Assembly: GCF_030463565.1 (NCBI RefSeq)
Contig: NC_134645.1
Location: forward strand, 2,053,501-2,117,500
Direction of reading: 5' to 3'
DNA length: 64,000 bases
Source of the DNA: Pelecanus crispus
Lineage: Eukaryota; Chordata; Aves; Pelecaniformes; Pelecanidae
Part shown: one piece after another, positions 43,201 through 57,300 of the stretch
Numbering within the stretch: position 1 is the first letter of the stretch
Layout of the letters: each line of letters begins with the position of its first letter
The notes under the pieces: model-generated
Databases searched by the model: none
What the model was told of the DNA's origin: nothing
The model's input: the letters and a program-made list of their open reading frames with translations, nothing else
Position numbers and translations under genes: made by a program

Positions 43201-46200
43201 ATGATAAACTCCAGATACTGACATTTTAATGAATTTTGAATTTAATTAAATCCCTCAAATTCTATCTAAAGATAGAATGGGATCAAAACATGATGGTCTT
43301 TATTTTTTGCTGTGAGCAAAATGTATTTGGCTGTGTCTGGAATTCTACCCAGCTAAGTAAAAGGGAGATTTTAATTATTGGAGGGAGTATAGAGACACTG
43401 AATTATCATGGTTGCATTCTATTTAATTGAGCAGCAAATTTATAACCCTGTTCACTTTATGTCACAAATTTATATCACTCCTATACAGTTTTTGGACTAT
43501 TCTGATATTCCTGTAGCAAGCTACTTTGCTGCTCTTGTACAATGCTGCTTCCATTAATGATATTTTAGCTGAAGATGAGCTGCTAATGAAATCGCTTTTG
43601 ATACTAAAACGTTTCTCTTATTACTAATGTCCTACTCTGCATGGCAGCCTAAAATTACTTGCTGCCTTTCGAAAATTATTCTTTTGTCCTTTTAAATTAT
43701 CCTGATATCCTTTTAAAATTACCTTTCATAAATTCAAGTCCTCCCTGGCAGAACACTAATAGTTTTATCAAAAAATGCAACTTTATAAATCATCACTATC
43801 TTAAGAAAAAATATATACAGTAATTTCTTTCTTTGAGGTAGAACTTACCTAAGAACTTAGATTTTTGAGGGGTTTGCATTTTTTCTTTGGTTTGTTTTCA
43901 TATTTACTTTTCTTTCAGTTTCTATCAGATTTTCAGATTTATAGATTTTATTGTTTTTCTCCTTGTAAGGAGATTAATTTCTGGAAGAGAGAAATAAAAT
44001 ACAGTATGAAAGAATATCATATGATTTTGGTTTTGTTTGCAGAGTGAGTGGAGTGCATACTACTAGCTATGCTAATGGCGCCCTCGTACTCATTTTTGGC
44101 TACTCACCTCCAAGGCATCACTGCTGTATTACAAGGCTAAGAAGGAGGCAATAAAGAGTTGTTACAAGCAGCTAGCAGTACCATTATAGTAGAATCTGTG
44201 GAAAATAATTCCTCTCTTCATGTAGCAAGAAAATACAGAAGCTGATAAATGGTGGTACTCTCTTAAGGCTCTTAGCAGAATGGGACCTTACAGTTTTATT
44301 GTCTGCTCTGTAGACGTGGGGAATTCCAGAAGAACAAATCTTCAAAAGCACATATGGCAAAAGCCTACAGTTTTCAACTCTTGCACCAAACTAGTTATGT
44401 CAGTGTATATTTTAACAATTTTTATTGCAGTATAGATTAATGAATTACCAGAGAAATTATAAATAATATGACCATGCATTGTACAGAAAATCTATGGCTT
44501 GCATTAACAATAAATGCCAGGGATGGCATAAGTTTTTGGAGAGCTTGTCCATTGTGTTTTTTAGCTTAGGTTTATACTGAAGAATTAGGTATGATACCTT
44601 TTTTTTTTTTTCTTCTTGTAATAGCTATCTGGCATGGATGCAGTTTCAAAATTCTTTCATGGAGAGAGAATATTTTGCTCAGGAAACATATCAGAGAATA
44701 GAAGAGCAAGTAGATACCTGAAATGTATACAAGGACACATGAAATCTTCTTTAAAAGCTTGTATTTTTTTAAAGCTCTGAAACAAATTAATATCTTTAAT
44801 CAGTAAAGCAGAGAGCTGTTTCTTTATGGCCCTACACCCAGGGAAGTCCATTGCTATTTCACACTCCTTGCTGTCTGCCATCATATGGTTAAGTCTGGCA
44901 GTCTGCTAAACCAAACTGAATGCAGTTGATTAGCTCATTTTATTGAGATGGCACTCCGCTAATCTTAATTTGGGTTTATGCTCAAATATTCTCTTCCGTT
45001 TTAGCCTCCAAGTATCATATGAGTTGTTGGCAAAAGCCACTTTCTCTGTGTAAGGGGAGAGTGTAATGCTTCGTCTACTGAGGCAAAAGTAAATAGAAAA
45101 GATGTTATGAAGAGGAAGCTATATTTTGTTTTTCAGATGAACCTGGCAGTTGTGGTATGAAGCCTGCTTTCTCTCCTGCTGTGATGTAGAAGGCAAGAAA
45201 ACCTATAGCATCCGTGATACCAAAAGCTAGAGAAAAAACAGCGTATTAGGAAATGACAAGCAGTAAAACAGATGATAACTGCCTGAAACGACATGCTGCC
45301 AGGCAGTTACGTAATTGCATGAAACTTCAGTCTCCGCTGCAGTACTGAACCAAAAATACAGCAAAAAGGTCTCCAGTGAGACCTGCTCCCTCAGATTTCA
45401 CAGAAAGCAGAACTCCAGGTTCAGAATCTCTGCTTTGAGTAGTTTGCTAAGAAATCAAGAGAAAAAGAGAAATAATAATAGGCAAGAGAATGAGTCATAG
45501 TGCTTACATCAAAACATAAATAGTCATAATTCCACATTTGTTTATATAACTCCTAGTATTAGTCTCACAAAAAAAAAGTTTAAAAGGCATTCTTCGGATA
45601 ACTGTAATCTCTCTTAAATACTGCATTTCATGGATTTTGGTAGTGTAATAACTTTACAACACCTGCTCTTTCATATTTATGTCTGTGACTGCACATCCAA
45701 TAAAACACAGGTAAAATTAGTAACTGTGTGGATAATTAGTAACTGCCTATTGCATAAAAGATACCTGTGTTTTGAACAATAGAAGGGGTCCTATATTGTG
45801 ACGGTGTTTAGTGCAGCCTAAAACTTAACTGTATTTACATTTTATAACAATACCTTTTTAAGCAATGATAAAGCAATCTTGTCAACATTGCTTAACTCAA
45901 GACTAGTTAATATCAAGTCAGATTGTGCACATAGCCTGTGGGTTTGAATAGTGTGTCAAGTATTTACGTAATTTCTTGCAGTTATCTAGCTTAGGTGTTA
46001 CTTGAGAAACTAAAGTCAGGAGCCTAAGTTAATTCAGTTGTCAGAAGCAAACTGTTTCTAGGCAGGCAATTCAAACCTCTTCTAACTTGGATGCCTAAAA
46101 TAACCTTAGGTAGAGGTACTGAAAGATTTCCCTTCATACATTTTATGCAACTATCCATTTTGTAGCCAGCACAGAAGGGTAGTTACCTGATTCAAAGAAC

Positions 46201-46720
46201 ACGCTAAATTTCCAAACTCCATCTTCATTCTTTGCTATTTCTCTTACCTTTCTGTAGAGTTACCACAGACATAATTTGCTTTTCAGCTACGCTGATGGCT
46301 CTGTGGGCACTACCTTATGTGCTAACATATGAATTGCTCTGTTAACACAGATGGATCATTTTAAAAGTTTGGAAGTAAATTAATCTTCAATGTCTAGAAT
46401 GTCTAGAATACTTGGATTTCCAGGGCTTACATGTTTGCTATGATTAATCATGACATGACGTTAAGAGAACTAAGATGTACATCTTTAAGTGTAAAATACT
46501 AACGTGAGAAATCTAATAATCTTTACACTTTTCTGAAATCTTTACAATTTATTAATGTAACTCCGCTGAAACTTTATACAAATTTCTGTGATTTAGTGGA
46601 CATTGAACCTAGCTCTGAATGGCATGATTTTGATATTGATGACGAAGCTCTTCTCTTTTAAAACATCAGCATGAGATGTCATTCAAATTAGACCGTGTCA
46701 GTGATGAACATAACAATTGC

Positions 46721-46756
46721 AAGAGATGCTAGGAGATGCTAGAAGATGCTAGGAGC
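46721..46756. repeat. 10-bp tandem repeat, 3.6 copies
   Basis: The unit AGGAGATGCT occurs as AAGAGATGCT, AGGAGATGCT, AGAAGATGCT and AGGAGC. Its small size suggests replication slippage. Confidence 0.8.
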
Positions 46757-47785
46757 TACATCCACATAGATGGTGTGTGTAAAGACTCCTGTTTTAACTG
46801 TCTGTATGTTACATAGCTCTTCATGTGTTTGCTAGCAATGATAGCACTGACTCTATCTGCCTGTGACCTCCACTGTTCTTGGAGTAGACTGGTTAGACTG
46901 AGTTCAAAACAAGTGAAAAAGACTTCAAGTTGTATAAATCGGCATACGAGGGTTTGGGTGAGAAAGAGATTCACTTTCCAAAAACTGGTGAATGCACGAC
47001 TGTGGCTAGTCATGTGAGGAAATCTTAGGTCTGCATAGAAGATGGGGTATCTATATAGAAGATGGGTGACAGCTATTTATTTTCCTAAATGCCTATCTTA
47101 AGAATATTTTAAATTGGATTGGATAGTATTTTTCTCTGAGAGTTGGCATAATGTGAGATATAGTATGATTTTTCTGTAAGAGAGCTGTGAGCAGTGTCCA
47201 TTTATCCGAGCAATGAATATTTTGGCATTTGTGTCTGCATCAGTATAATTTTGCAATTCTATTTCAGTTAACTGTTAGACCTGATGATGGGTCCTAAGAG
47301 AATTCAAATTAGGAATAACCATGGTGTTTTGTTTTTCAACAGAGGACAGATTAAATCAAGTGTGAATACACTGCGGTTAAATAAGACAGCTCTTTAGAAT
47401 GCACTGTTTCTTGCTGTATTAAATTGTTATTCGATGGAATTATTCTGAATGTGCTCTATACACAGTGTATTGCATTTCACGTTTTCCCTGTGGTATCCAT
47501 TATTTTTCATTTTGAATCTATGGGACTCCCTACTGCCTAGAGGTAAATGTTCTTTTACCTTGTCATTTAGTTTGGTATGAATTACTTTATACATGATGAC
47601 AGTTAAGTGCACTGCACAAATTTTTTTCTGCCTCCTTCCTCCCTATCGGATATAACTATTTAAGCAGCCTAACCCCCTTGAAACTGAGCATTTTCTGCAG
47701 CTGTCACAGGTTACTACCAGTTGAGCTATAGTTTCTGTGTACTGATCCACCTCAGTCTTTTGTCAGGATTGTGTTCTGGTTTTTA

Positions 47786-47916
47786 AATATTTTTTTAATA
47801 TATATACACACTCAGGCAAATATATCTGGTTTATACATATGTGTATGTATATATTATTATATAATTATGTCAAATTATATAATGCATAAATATATACAAT
47901 ATAATATATATATTTG
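47786..47916. repeat. AT-rich low-complexity/(TA)n region
   Basis: About 130 bp dominated by TATATA and TATTATATAAT words with short (TA)n runs. No transposon ends were seen. Confidence 0.8.
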
Positions 47917-48511
47917 GCTTTCAAATGAGTTGTTGACTAAATGTTTTGCATAAATGTTCAATATTTTAAAAAGCCCCACAACTCTATTCCATGTTACAGC
48001 ATCCTGTGTGCTTTGGATTTATGGATGATTGAGCTGATCACAGCCACAGTCTATGCAATTGTGAGTTATCGCTAGATAAACAGGAATATGTCTCTACCAG
48101 TAAGATGTGTGTTCCTACAGCAGCAAATTTGGGAACGAGCCTCCCTTCAGCTTTCCAGAAAGTCCATTTCACCATAATTTCAGATCAATACTATTAAACT
48201 CTTGTCAGTGAAATTATACTGATTGTGGCCACCCCTGGATTACTCCTTTAACTTCTGGACACTTTCTTTTCTGTCCTGGTGGTAGTAGTGATGAGTGATG
48301 GTGTCCTTCATTCTATTTATGAACATACTGGACTTAAACCCGAAATTGCTGAGCAGTTGGAACTGAATCGAGATGCTCAATATTGGCAAATGTGAGATTC
48401 TTCTGAGTTGTGACAGAATTTTAGGCTCCTGGGAAATGTTACCAGTAAAAAAATAAGCTCTTGGATTGTGACAAGAGGGGCTTTTTTGGCACTGGTGTGT
48501 GAGAGAAATTT

Positions 48512-48557
48512 AAAAAAAAAAAAAAAAGTGATAGTCACCAAAAAAAGTGATAGTCAC
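48512..48557. repeat. poly(A) with 19-bp tandem duplication
   Basis: A16 is followed by GTGATAGTCAC (48528-48538). After CC plus A7 the same 11-mer is repeated at 48547-48557. The 11-mer is close to a palindrome (GTGA...TCAC). This is probably slippage. Confidence 0.8.
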
Positions 48558-49346
48558 AACCATGATTTTTATTTTGTGGTTTGGTCTAATGGCTTTATAA
48601 CAACATTTCCAAATCTAGTTTATTGCTAATAGCATATTACCAATAAATCACAAACAGAAGAGCTTCGCTATATTCCAACATAAATTTAAGGCATGAGCAT
48701 AAGACATTACATTCTGCTCAGAAGATCATGGAGATTGCTAGCTCCCGTTTCTTTCTGAAGACAGATCATGGCATTTCACATGTCATTTCCATTTATCTTC
48801 TGTACTGATTATTCCTGTGGGAATGTTAGCATACTCTTTCTAACATGTTATATTTCAGTTGTTCCTCTGGCTCCCTTGAGTCAGCTACAACTAGTTTCTC
48901 ATTACCTTTGGCATCCACCAACCCAAATGGAATAGCTTCAATGGAACTAAAAACAAAGTCTGTTTGTCTCTCTCCTATTTTGTTCTTGGATCGCTCACTG
49001 ATGTGGGACTTCACAGACTCAATTGTTCATATCATGTGCCAACATATTTTACCTATCTTACTTTGAAAATTTTAGCATATGTCTTTGATCAGCTGTTTCA
49101 GAAACCAGTAGAAAACCCCTGAGGTATTTGGTTCATAGAAAAAGTTGGCAGCACATCGTAAGTTTTGAACATCGTTTTGTTGTTAGACATTTAATCTTTG
49201 TTTTTCTTAAACATTCTTGAACCTTCATTTAGATTTTAAAGTATACTTCTCTTGATTAATAATTATTCCTTTTTTCTCAAATTTATTATACTTCTTACAT
49301 TGTTGTAAAAAGAAAGCTCAGCTGACACAGTGAATGAAAAACGAGT

Positions 49347-49465
49347 GCTTCTGGCTAGCCTTTAGGGAGATGACTTCATAGTTATCAATCAAACTCCCAC
49401 GCAGCTGCAACAATCTGCTTTGGCTGATGACCCCACAGTCACCTCCCTAAAGGCTGGCTAAAGGT
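49347..49465. other. long hairpin (29-nt arms, 61-nt loop), possible MITE or small-RNA precursor
   Basis: Arm 49353-49375 pairs with 49437-49459 over 23 positions: 20 Watson-Crick pairs, 2 G:U wobbles and 1 A-C mismatch. The pairing extends outward to 49347/49465 with one further mismatch. The arms contain TAGCCTTTAGGGAG and CTCCCTAAAGGCT. I recognise no known miRNA or transposon. Confidence 0.55.
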
Positions 49466-51145
49466 CCCTCTTCTCTACACTACTGCGGAGACATTCTTTG
49501 ACTAATATGTGGAAAGTTTCCTTGCTGTCTTATTTTCTCTTAAATCTGTTCGGCTTGCATCTGTTTTTTTCCTGTTCTGTTTTCACTCTTCTGTGTTAAT
49601 CTAGATACTGATGTTACAGTTCCTTCCAGTCAACACAAGATGATACCCCTTGGGTAAAACAATAATTTGTTACGAATCTGCACTGTTTCACCAAATCTGC
49701 AGGAGTTAGATGCTGATTTACACAGCTAAGAGTATTTATTTCTCTAAAATGAGCTTCAGTTGATTGTAGCCTTTCAACATGAGGAATACTGTTGGGTGAA
49801 GGGACAACTGGTGACTTCTTTACTTGTGAAGGCATTTGGTTCTGCAGCCTTGAGAACAAATAGCATGGTACAACTTGCATCCACACATTTGCCTGGTTTT
49901 CTTCCCCCAAAGAGGGTGACAGCATCCAGATCATAGGAAATGTCCATGCCATGTTTTGTCCTCCAAAGCTTGTCCAGGCATTGTCTGGGAAAGTGCTAAA
50001 GACCATGGGCCAAAACTGCTGCTACTTCAGTAGTGTAGATGATAGAGGGTCAGTGTTGAATCCATGTTCTGGAGTGGTTTATTTGCTAGAATAGATGTAT
50101 CTATTAATGTAGTTTATGCTGAGGGGTTGGTAATTAAATATCCAACTCTAAATAACAAAAGTCAAACAGGAAATTGCTAACAGATGTATCTGAGAATTTG
50201 AAGACCGTCTCTTGTTGGAATGCTAGGCTGATAGCAGATTCGCATCGAGCCACAGTACTAGAGATCCTGGAGGTATGACAAGCCAAGACAGATACAGGAC
50301 TGACAATCAGCCACTCCAAAACTCTGTAGAAGCTCTCAGGATCATGCTATGCATCTCAATATTTTCACATCACATTTGTAGAAGTAGGTAAAATAAAGCC
50401 CATCAGAGTGTAATAATTTCCCTTTCTCTTCTTCTCTGCTTTCATATGAACTTAATACAAATATGAGTATCTCTGAAAATAATTTCCTTTGAAAGTTGTT
50501 TGCGTGCAGTACTATTATGCAGATTTCCAGGAAAGATGGCTTTCCCAGGAGAGTGTTGCAGAAACTATTGGCATTAATCTCTCCCACACTTTGGTGGCTG
50601 AACTGTTTTGTCCAAACTATCTAGACTAGTATAATAACCGAAGAAATAATGGAACATCTTCCCTATTTGTTAATATTTTTATTTTCTATTCATGTCTGTA
50701 GTCTCCTGCAGTTTCAGTATATTTTGCTTATATTCACTTGTGCATCAGAAACTAGTGAAATGTTTACCTTGTTCATCAACAGAAGTGTTTCACCCGAAGA
50801 AGGGACTTTGTTTCTTCTGAGGATTGTTTCCAAAATACTCAACTGAAACCTAAGAGAGATCATCTTTATATGTAACAAGTTATTTCCATCTGGCTGGGAG
50901 GACCTATGGCTCAAATGTGTCTATTATCTGTAAAGAGATTAAATGAAAACATAAAAAGGATCCTCTTCCTAAACCTACTGTATAGATATGAAGGTGGTTT
51001 TAAAATGAGGAATTTTTGGGAAAATGTATGGCAATCTTCAGGTTTTATTTTTTTTGTTTAATACTGTTGAACTGCACCTGAAAGGGTATTTAGGTTTGTT
51101 CTTAATGTATATAAAAAAACTGAATATATAGAATTATTCTGTTGT

Positions 51146-51365
51146 GGTCAAGAAACCAACAAGGGGTAACATCCTGTTGGACCTTGTATTTACAAATAAG
51201 AACTGGTCAGGGATGTTAAGGTCCAGAGCAGACTTGGCTGCAGCGACAACTGGGGTCATGGAATTCAGGATCCTGAGAGACGGCAGTGAGGAAATTAAGC
51301 AAGATCACAAACCCGGATTTGGGGAGAGCAGACTTTGGCCTTTTCAGGGATCTGCTTGGCAGAAT
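51146..51365 (+). mobile_element. CR1 LINE ORF2 fragment (end of endonuclease domain/linker)
   Basis: The + strand translates to KKPTRGNILLDLVFTNKNWS, then VMEFRILRDGSEEIKQ and FGESRLWPFQGSAWQNP. This is the CR1 ORF2 stretch after the endonuclease (PTRG-LLDLVLTN ... EFRILR). A frame break after DHKP and the loss of both flanks show it is dead. It is internal LINE sequence, not a 3' end. Confidence 0.85.
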
Positions 51366-54300
51366 CCTGTGTATCAGCATTTGATACATAGTGCTATTGC
51401 TAGGCTGTTATATGCTTTTAATGTCATTAATCTTAGTTTCAAATCTTTCTTAAATGTGGAATACCTACTTGCTTTAATGTTGGTAGGCTATCACATATAG
51501 TTTAAAAAAGCTTTTTAAAAAAAGGTCCAGTGAGCCATATTTTCAGCCAAGTAAGATAACATGAATACTATTAAACTTATATGCAATCATTTCAGCCATT
51601 TTCTAATCAAATAAAAAAGATGTGATTATCTAATGCCATGTAAAAAAGCCCACTTTATTTTTTTTAAGTCAGGTTATGAAGCTCATTTCCAAAGTAAAAA
51701 TGCAAACATTACTAAATATATTTATTACTTCATTATGAGATCATAAAAGCTGAGGTATATAATTTTACTATTTTAATATTTAAATTGTGAATATGGAATA
51801 AAGCTTTGGCTTTCAATTTTTTTAATTCTGAGATGATTACAGATCTTTTTTTACTTATTCCAGCTGCCTGCATAATACAAAAATAAAAGCAAATTTATGC
51901 AAAATACATTGCACAAATTAACATATATTAAAATTCTAGTTGTTTCTCAACTAGTCTGATACTTTTGCAAGAGAGAGAAGATGAATGTGGATAATGTGTC
52001 ACACATCAGTCAGATGTATTAATCTTTTGCTTTCAAAAATACAAATATAATCAGAAAATATTGATGGCTGTATTTCTGGCTGAGCTGCAAGTGTATTAGT
52101 ACTGCAGGCTGTAATGTTCCTGGAGATATTTTAAACCAGCTAGCTTAGGTACCACTAGCTTGGAACTCAAAAAGGGCAAACTTATCCTTAGTTTTATTAT
52201 TCCTTCTATGGCAAATCTGGGAATTCCTCCAATGCACTGTTACTTAAAATATGTCTGCTTCCCATTTGATCTATTTGCCTATACTGAGAGCACAATGTGA
52301 GATGCGAATACCCAAATCAGCTCAGAAGCTGTTTTGCAACACAAAATTTTAAATGCTATACCCTGAGTATGCTGTGTATATGGCATATCCCATAGACCCT
52401 GTAGATGCAGTAATTTGAATTAGGTGGATTTATTATATTCAAATCTTAAATTACATTTTCGTATGCACTTAAAACATTATGATTGTGTAAACAATTACTG
52501 AGAAAACAGCATTTTGATTTATTTCACTTCTAGTAGTTGGATTTGCTGTCATACGCAAATTAGCTTCTGTTCTGAAGCTAATGAAGAATGAAATCTGTAT
52601 GTAGGTCTTCTAGCATCGCAGCCAAAGCTTGGAGCATATTAAGACAGACAACTTTGTTGTATATCCTTCTCCTTTACGGAATTTCACATTTATGAATGCA
52701 GTGCCAAATAATTCATTTGGCTTACTTCTTGAGAAGATGCACCGGGCACTTTCATCCTGTTCTTTGACTTGTTCTGGTGAAGTATGACTGTCCACGACAT
52801 AAGAATTTACAGAATTTTAACTGTCATTAAGGTAGACAGCTTGAGCCTCCTTGAACTTTCTTATCTGTCATTTGTATTGCTTTTAGCAATACTAATTTAT
52901 GATGCCTGCCTTTATAAGATAGAGACGTTTGGGAGAAGTAGGTTCTGCTGTCATCTGCTGCAGAGGAGCTAGTGGATCTCGGTGGCAGAGCAGAGACAAG
53001 GGATGTCTGATGCCCCTGCATCTTGTCTTCTATACAGTACCCAGGATACAGACCTTGGGCTTTCTTAGATATAGACTGTATCCTAGCTTGCATGTGCGTA
53101 TTATTTATGTTGCATATACATTATTATGCACACATATATCATCTTAATATGCTTTCAAGCAGTTATCACGAAGATTAAAGGAAGTCCATGTATTCTTCCT
53201 AAATATCTTCGAAATACTATGTTGGCATTCACTCCTGATTTGGGGAATTATAATTTCAAGAATAAGATTTTATATCATAGAAGTCTAAGAAGTAGTTTGA
53301 TTTTTCTAGTCCTGATGAACTGCAGACTCTCATCTGAAAACATTGCTCATGCCCACATTAGCCTGAAAAAATACATTTTTAGAGCTTATACAGTCTTCTG
53401 TGAGATTCCAAAAGGCAAAAGCAAAGAAAGATTTTACTTTGGCTTGTGTAATTAGTATTAACATTTACATTTGAAGCTGCTTCTTTCTTTTACTTGGTTA
53501 GACAGAGGGTTGATGGAAAAATTGACTTTCTAATGGACTTTCTAACTCCTCAGGCAGTCTGCTTTTGTATGGACCACTGCACTAGGGTGAACTTGATGTA
53601 CTGAGTAACTAATAAAGCCATTTACTTTTTTTTCTCCTTGGTTTCTTTTTTTTTAAGGAAAGCATGAAAAATACTTACATAACATGGCAGTAAATGACTT
53701 AGAGGAAATATTCAATATCACAGGAAAATAGTAAGGGTTAAAAAGTAGAACAATTAAGACTTTTTTAAGTGACTATATAAAGTTTATTTTAATATTAACC
53801 ATCATAGAATTATTCTAACACATAAAAATAATCAATGAACCAGGAAAGACATAAAAAAGAACCCAGCTTTTCCTGATTATAATTTCTATGTACAGTTAAG
53901 TTCTAAAAATGACCAAAGTGAATTTCTGTCTTTCATCAGATATAGATGAGAAAAACCTGTTTAATTTACATAGTTTTGGGGTTTTATGCCTCTGTGGTAA
54001 AGGGTAATATTTTCATACTCTTTTAGTGGTATTTGTAAAGATATAGGCAACAATATTTGTATGTGTTGAGTGAAGGAAGATTTTTAAGGGCTTTCAGTGT
54101 GTTTATCTAGTTCTTACAGTATTTTTAGTAGTTTTAATAGGAAATGTAGTTGTCTCATGTTAGCCAATATCCTAAAATATAACTGTTAGAAAAACTTGGC
54201 AGGATTTTACTCTTAAATAAATTTGGGAAAATGACAGTGTATTGAAATATTTTGAGTTACAGTTCTCAAATTGACAAAGGCCACAGGTCATATGGCCTAG

Positions 54301-57300
54301 ATGTAGTCACCATTTGTAGTCACCAATTTGTGAAGAAATAACTTCAGGTTTCCTTTCACAGATATATTTGGTATCTACCCTTGTTTGTAGTGGATATATT
54401 TACGCGTACTGCCCTCAGGAAGAAAGGGTGCTTCCTTTATTATCATGATGAAGAGGGAGGCCCTAAGCTAACTGTACATATGTTTTGTTATGTTTTACAT
54501 AGGCTTTTACAATCCTTCAACCTTCACGGTGCCTCTATGTGAATAACAGCCAGAAGGAGGTGAGATAAATCCTTTGCTAGTAAACTTCCATCTAGTTGGT
54601 AGCAGTCATGCGGAGTTGGGGAAAATCTGAGTTCACTTTCAAGTTCTGAGAAGAAACGGACCTTGGTAGACCTTGGTAGTCCCACAGATTTCTGTGCTGC
54701 TAGATTCAAGAACTCTAACATCTTTAGACATTCTTCACTTCCAGTCTCCCCGTTCCTGCATCTGGTGTAATAGCCAGAGATGGAGCAATCATAGCTGAAG
54801 TCCTGATGCCTGCATGCGGGGTCTTCAGAGGATTCCACTAGCAAATAGGTCTCGATGGTGATTTTCTCAGACACGTGAGTTGGCCACATTTAGGCATATT
54901 TTCACAAGTGGAGCAAAATACGTATCATCCTTCAGCTTGAGCAATGGAGTTTTGGAAACATTTTAGATAACTACAGACAGTGTCATGAGCTGGATTTCCA
55001 TTACAATTCTGTCCTTTGATGACTTTTGTTTAATATGGATTTTATTTCAGTTTATAACTGAAAATATGAGCTTCAAAATGAGCTTCCTTTTCCTAGACAT
55101 CTGAAAACTTCCACTGGACAAAGTGAACACCTTAACTACGTGAGATGTTTAGTTTAATGTGTGTGTCTTAGACACTAGAGATTCCACTGGGAAAAAGACC
55201 TTGACTGTAGAATGAATTCTGTGATATGAAATTGATGTGGACTTCAATTTTAGCTTTTTCTGATAAAAAACAGCTCCGCGAGGAGTTTCTGTTGTATAAC
55301 ACCAGTTAAGCATGCATTTTTCCCAGATGAGCCTTTCACCTCTACTTAACCTGCTGAACTTGAAAAACCAGAAGTTGCAAATGGCAATGGGCAATTAAAA
55401 TACCTGCACCTGGACTTGCCAGGGTTGTCAATTTGCAACAAATGTGGATCAGCTGGAAGAGGGAGGGGAAAATAGTTGTGGGTTAGATGCAGAATTCAGT
55501 TGTTAAACTGGACTCACAGAAGCTGCTCAGGAGCCTTGGTAAGCACTTATTATGCTTATTTATGCTTCTCCAAACAAAAATCCAGACCTGAAAATATTTC
55601 CCAGTTTCATTCGATGTAGAAATTGAAAAATAATTCCACAAATCTTTTAGTATTTTTTCCATTAAAAGGTAGATCTTTCCCTACCTAGTGGTTCAAATTT
55701 AGCATGGTTAATGTGTAGTCAAAGGCAACATTCTACTTAGTTTCCAATCAGCAATAGCTGAAATCAGCTGAGTTGCAGTGACTGACAAAGTCAGTGGTAG
55801 AAAGGAGAGAAGGCCAAAAGGTAAGCAGGAAAATTCTGCTCACCATTAATTTCTAAGTGTGTTTGTTTGGTGTTTTACTGCTTGCCTTTCTGGATTTTAC
55901 GTGCAGAGTATTGGTATGTTATCGGTGAAGCAATTTGTTAGTTTTACCATGGTGCTGCATACTGTCGTTGTCAGAAGTATAGCGGAGTACGGGGGATCCA
56001 AGGCTTTGTTTTTAATCCTTTATTATTTTCTATTTTGGTTTTAGAAAGTAGTGATACTTAGCTGCTTTTTGTTTAATAATAGGCTACAGCTGGGTGACAT
56101 GCCTTTTGTATATGGCAGCTAGAACAGGCTCTGGGAAGCCAGATAAGTTCTGTTATGTAAGAAGTGTAACATGTAAGTCTAATGCTGGATGGGCTCTAGT
56201 AGCATCTTGTCATGGTAATTGGTAACTGAGACACAGAATCTTTGTATAATCAGTCTCATACAAAAGAGATACTTGATACTTATAATCTTCAGGTTGTGTC
56301 AGACAATATAAAGCAAGCTAACAACTGTCATATTTATTTTAGTAAGTGCACTTCTCGAAAAAACAAATTTTTTCATGGATTATTGTATGGAAACTTTTCT
56401 TGTTTTAATTGCTAGGAAAAGGGAAAATGGATTTATAATATGTATTTGTTAAAAGCAATCTTTGAACTTTTAGGAATGCTGTTTGTGTTCTGCACAATTA
56501 GCTGGTGAAACAGAGTTTCAGAAGCCTGGCAAGAGTATTCATAAAACTTGATATTCGTGACCTTGCCACTGATGCACTGTAACTAGAAATTTAGGGTATA
56601 GACCCATTTTAATGTTAAATATGGTTTCTATATGCTCTGCAATGCTTTCTGCTCCAGTGTAATCTTGTTGTTACTCACTTCAGCATGCCAAACAGGGAGC
56701 AGGATTTCTATACAATCATACAAGAATTGCTTTCCTATTTCTGCTGTTTTTCAACCTCTAAAATACAGGGAAAGATCAGTTCTCTGAGAACCAAAGAGAA
56801 CATGAGCTTTCAACTATGACAAAATGGCATCAACAATTCTGTCCTCTTTGCAGTTCTTAACAGAGCAAGGTATCTCAGTTTAGGTGAAGTAGAAATACAA
56901 CTCAATTACAACAGAGCATAGCTGATCTCAGACACTTAACCACGCTTAGAAGTTTGATGAAATTTTATTGCTGCCTAGCAGAAGTCCTAAAACTGGACTA
57001 TACCATATAGGTAGCCGATGCGTCAGTGTTACGTGTTTTCTACTACAGCATGGTCAACAAAGAGTAACTGCTTTTTTTTTTTTTTCAGTGGCTGGCTAAT
57101 GTAGATACTTCCAGTTCCTATGTACTGTGCAAGATTCTGCCCTTCATTATACCTAGAGGTCTGTTAGCTTATGGAGGCATAACTGGCTGCAGAATATGGA
57201 CTGTTGTCATTCAGAAAGTACAAAATTAAACTTAAATCTAATCCCTTCACCACCACAGGAAAATTCTTTCATCTCCCTCAGTGTGATCTGGTGATCATCC

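Noticed and set aside
49614-50006. 130-codon minus-strand open frame in EML6 intron 1
   Set aside because: No family recognised, no repeat hallmark, and the length is not exceptional for 33 kb read in six frames.
54524-54889. 121-codon minus-strand open frame
   Set aside because: No recognisable domain or splice context. Treated as chance.
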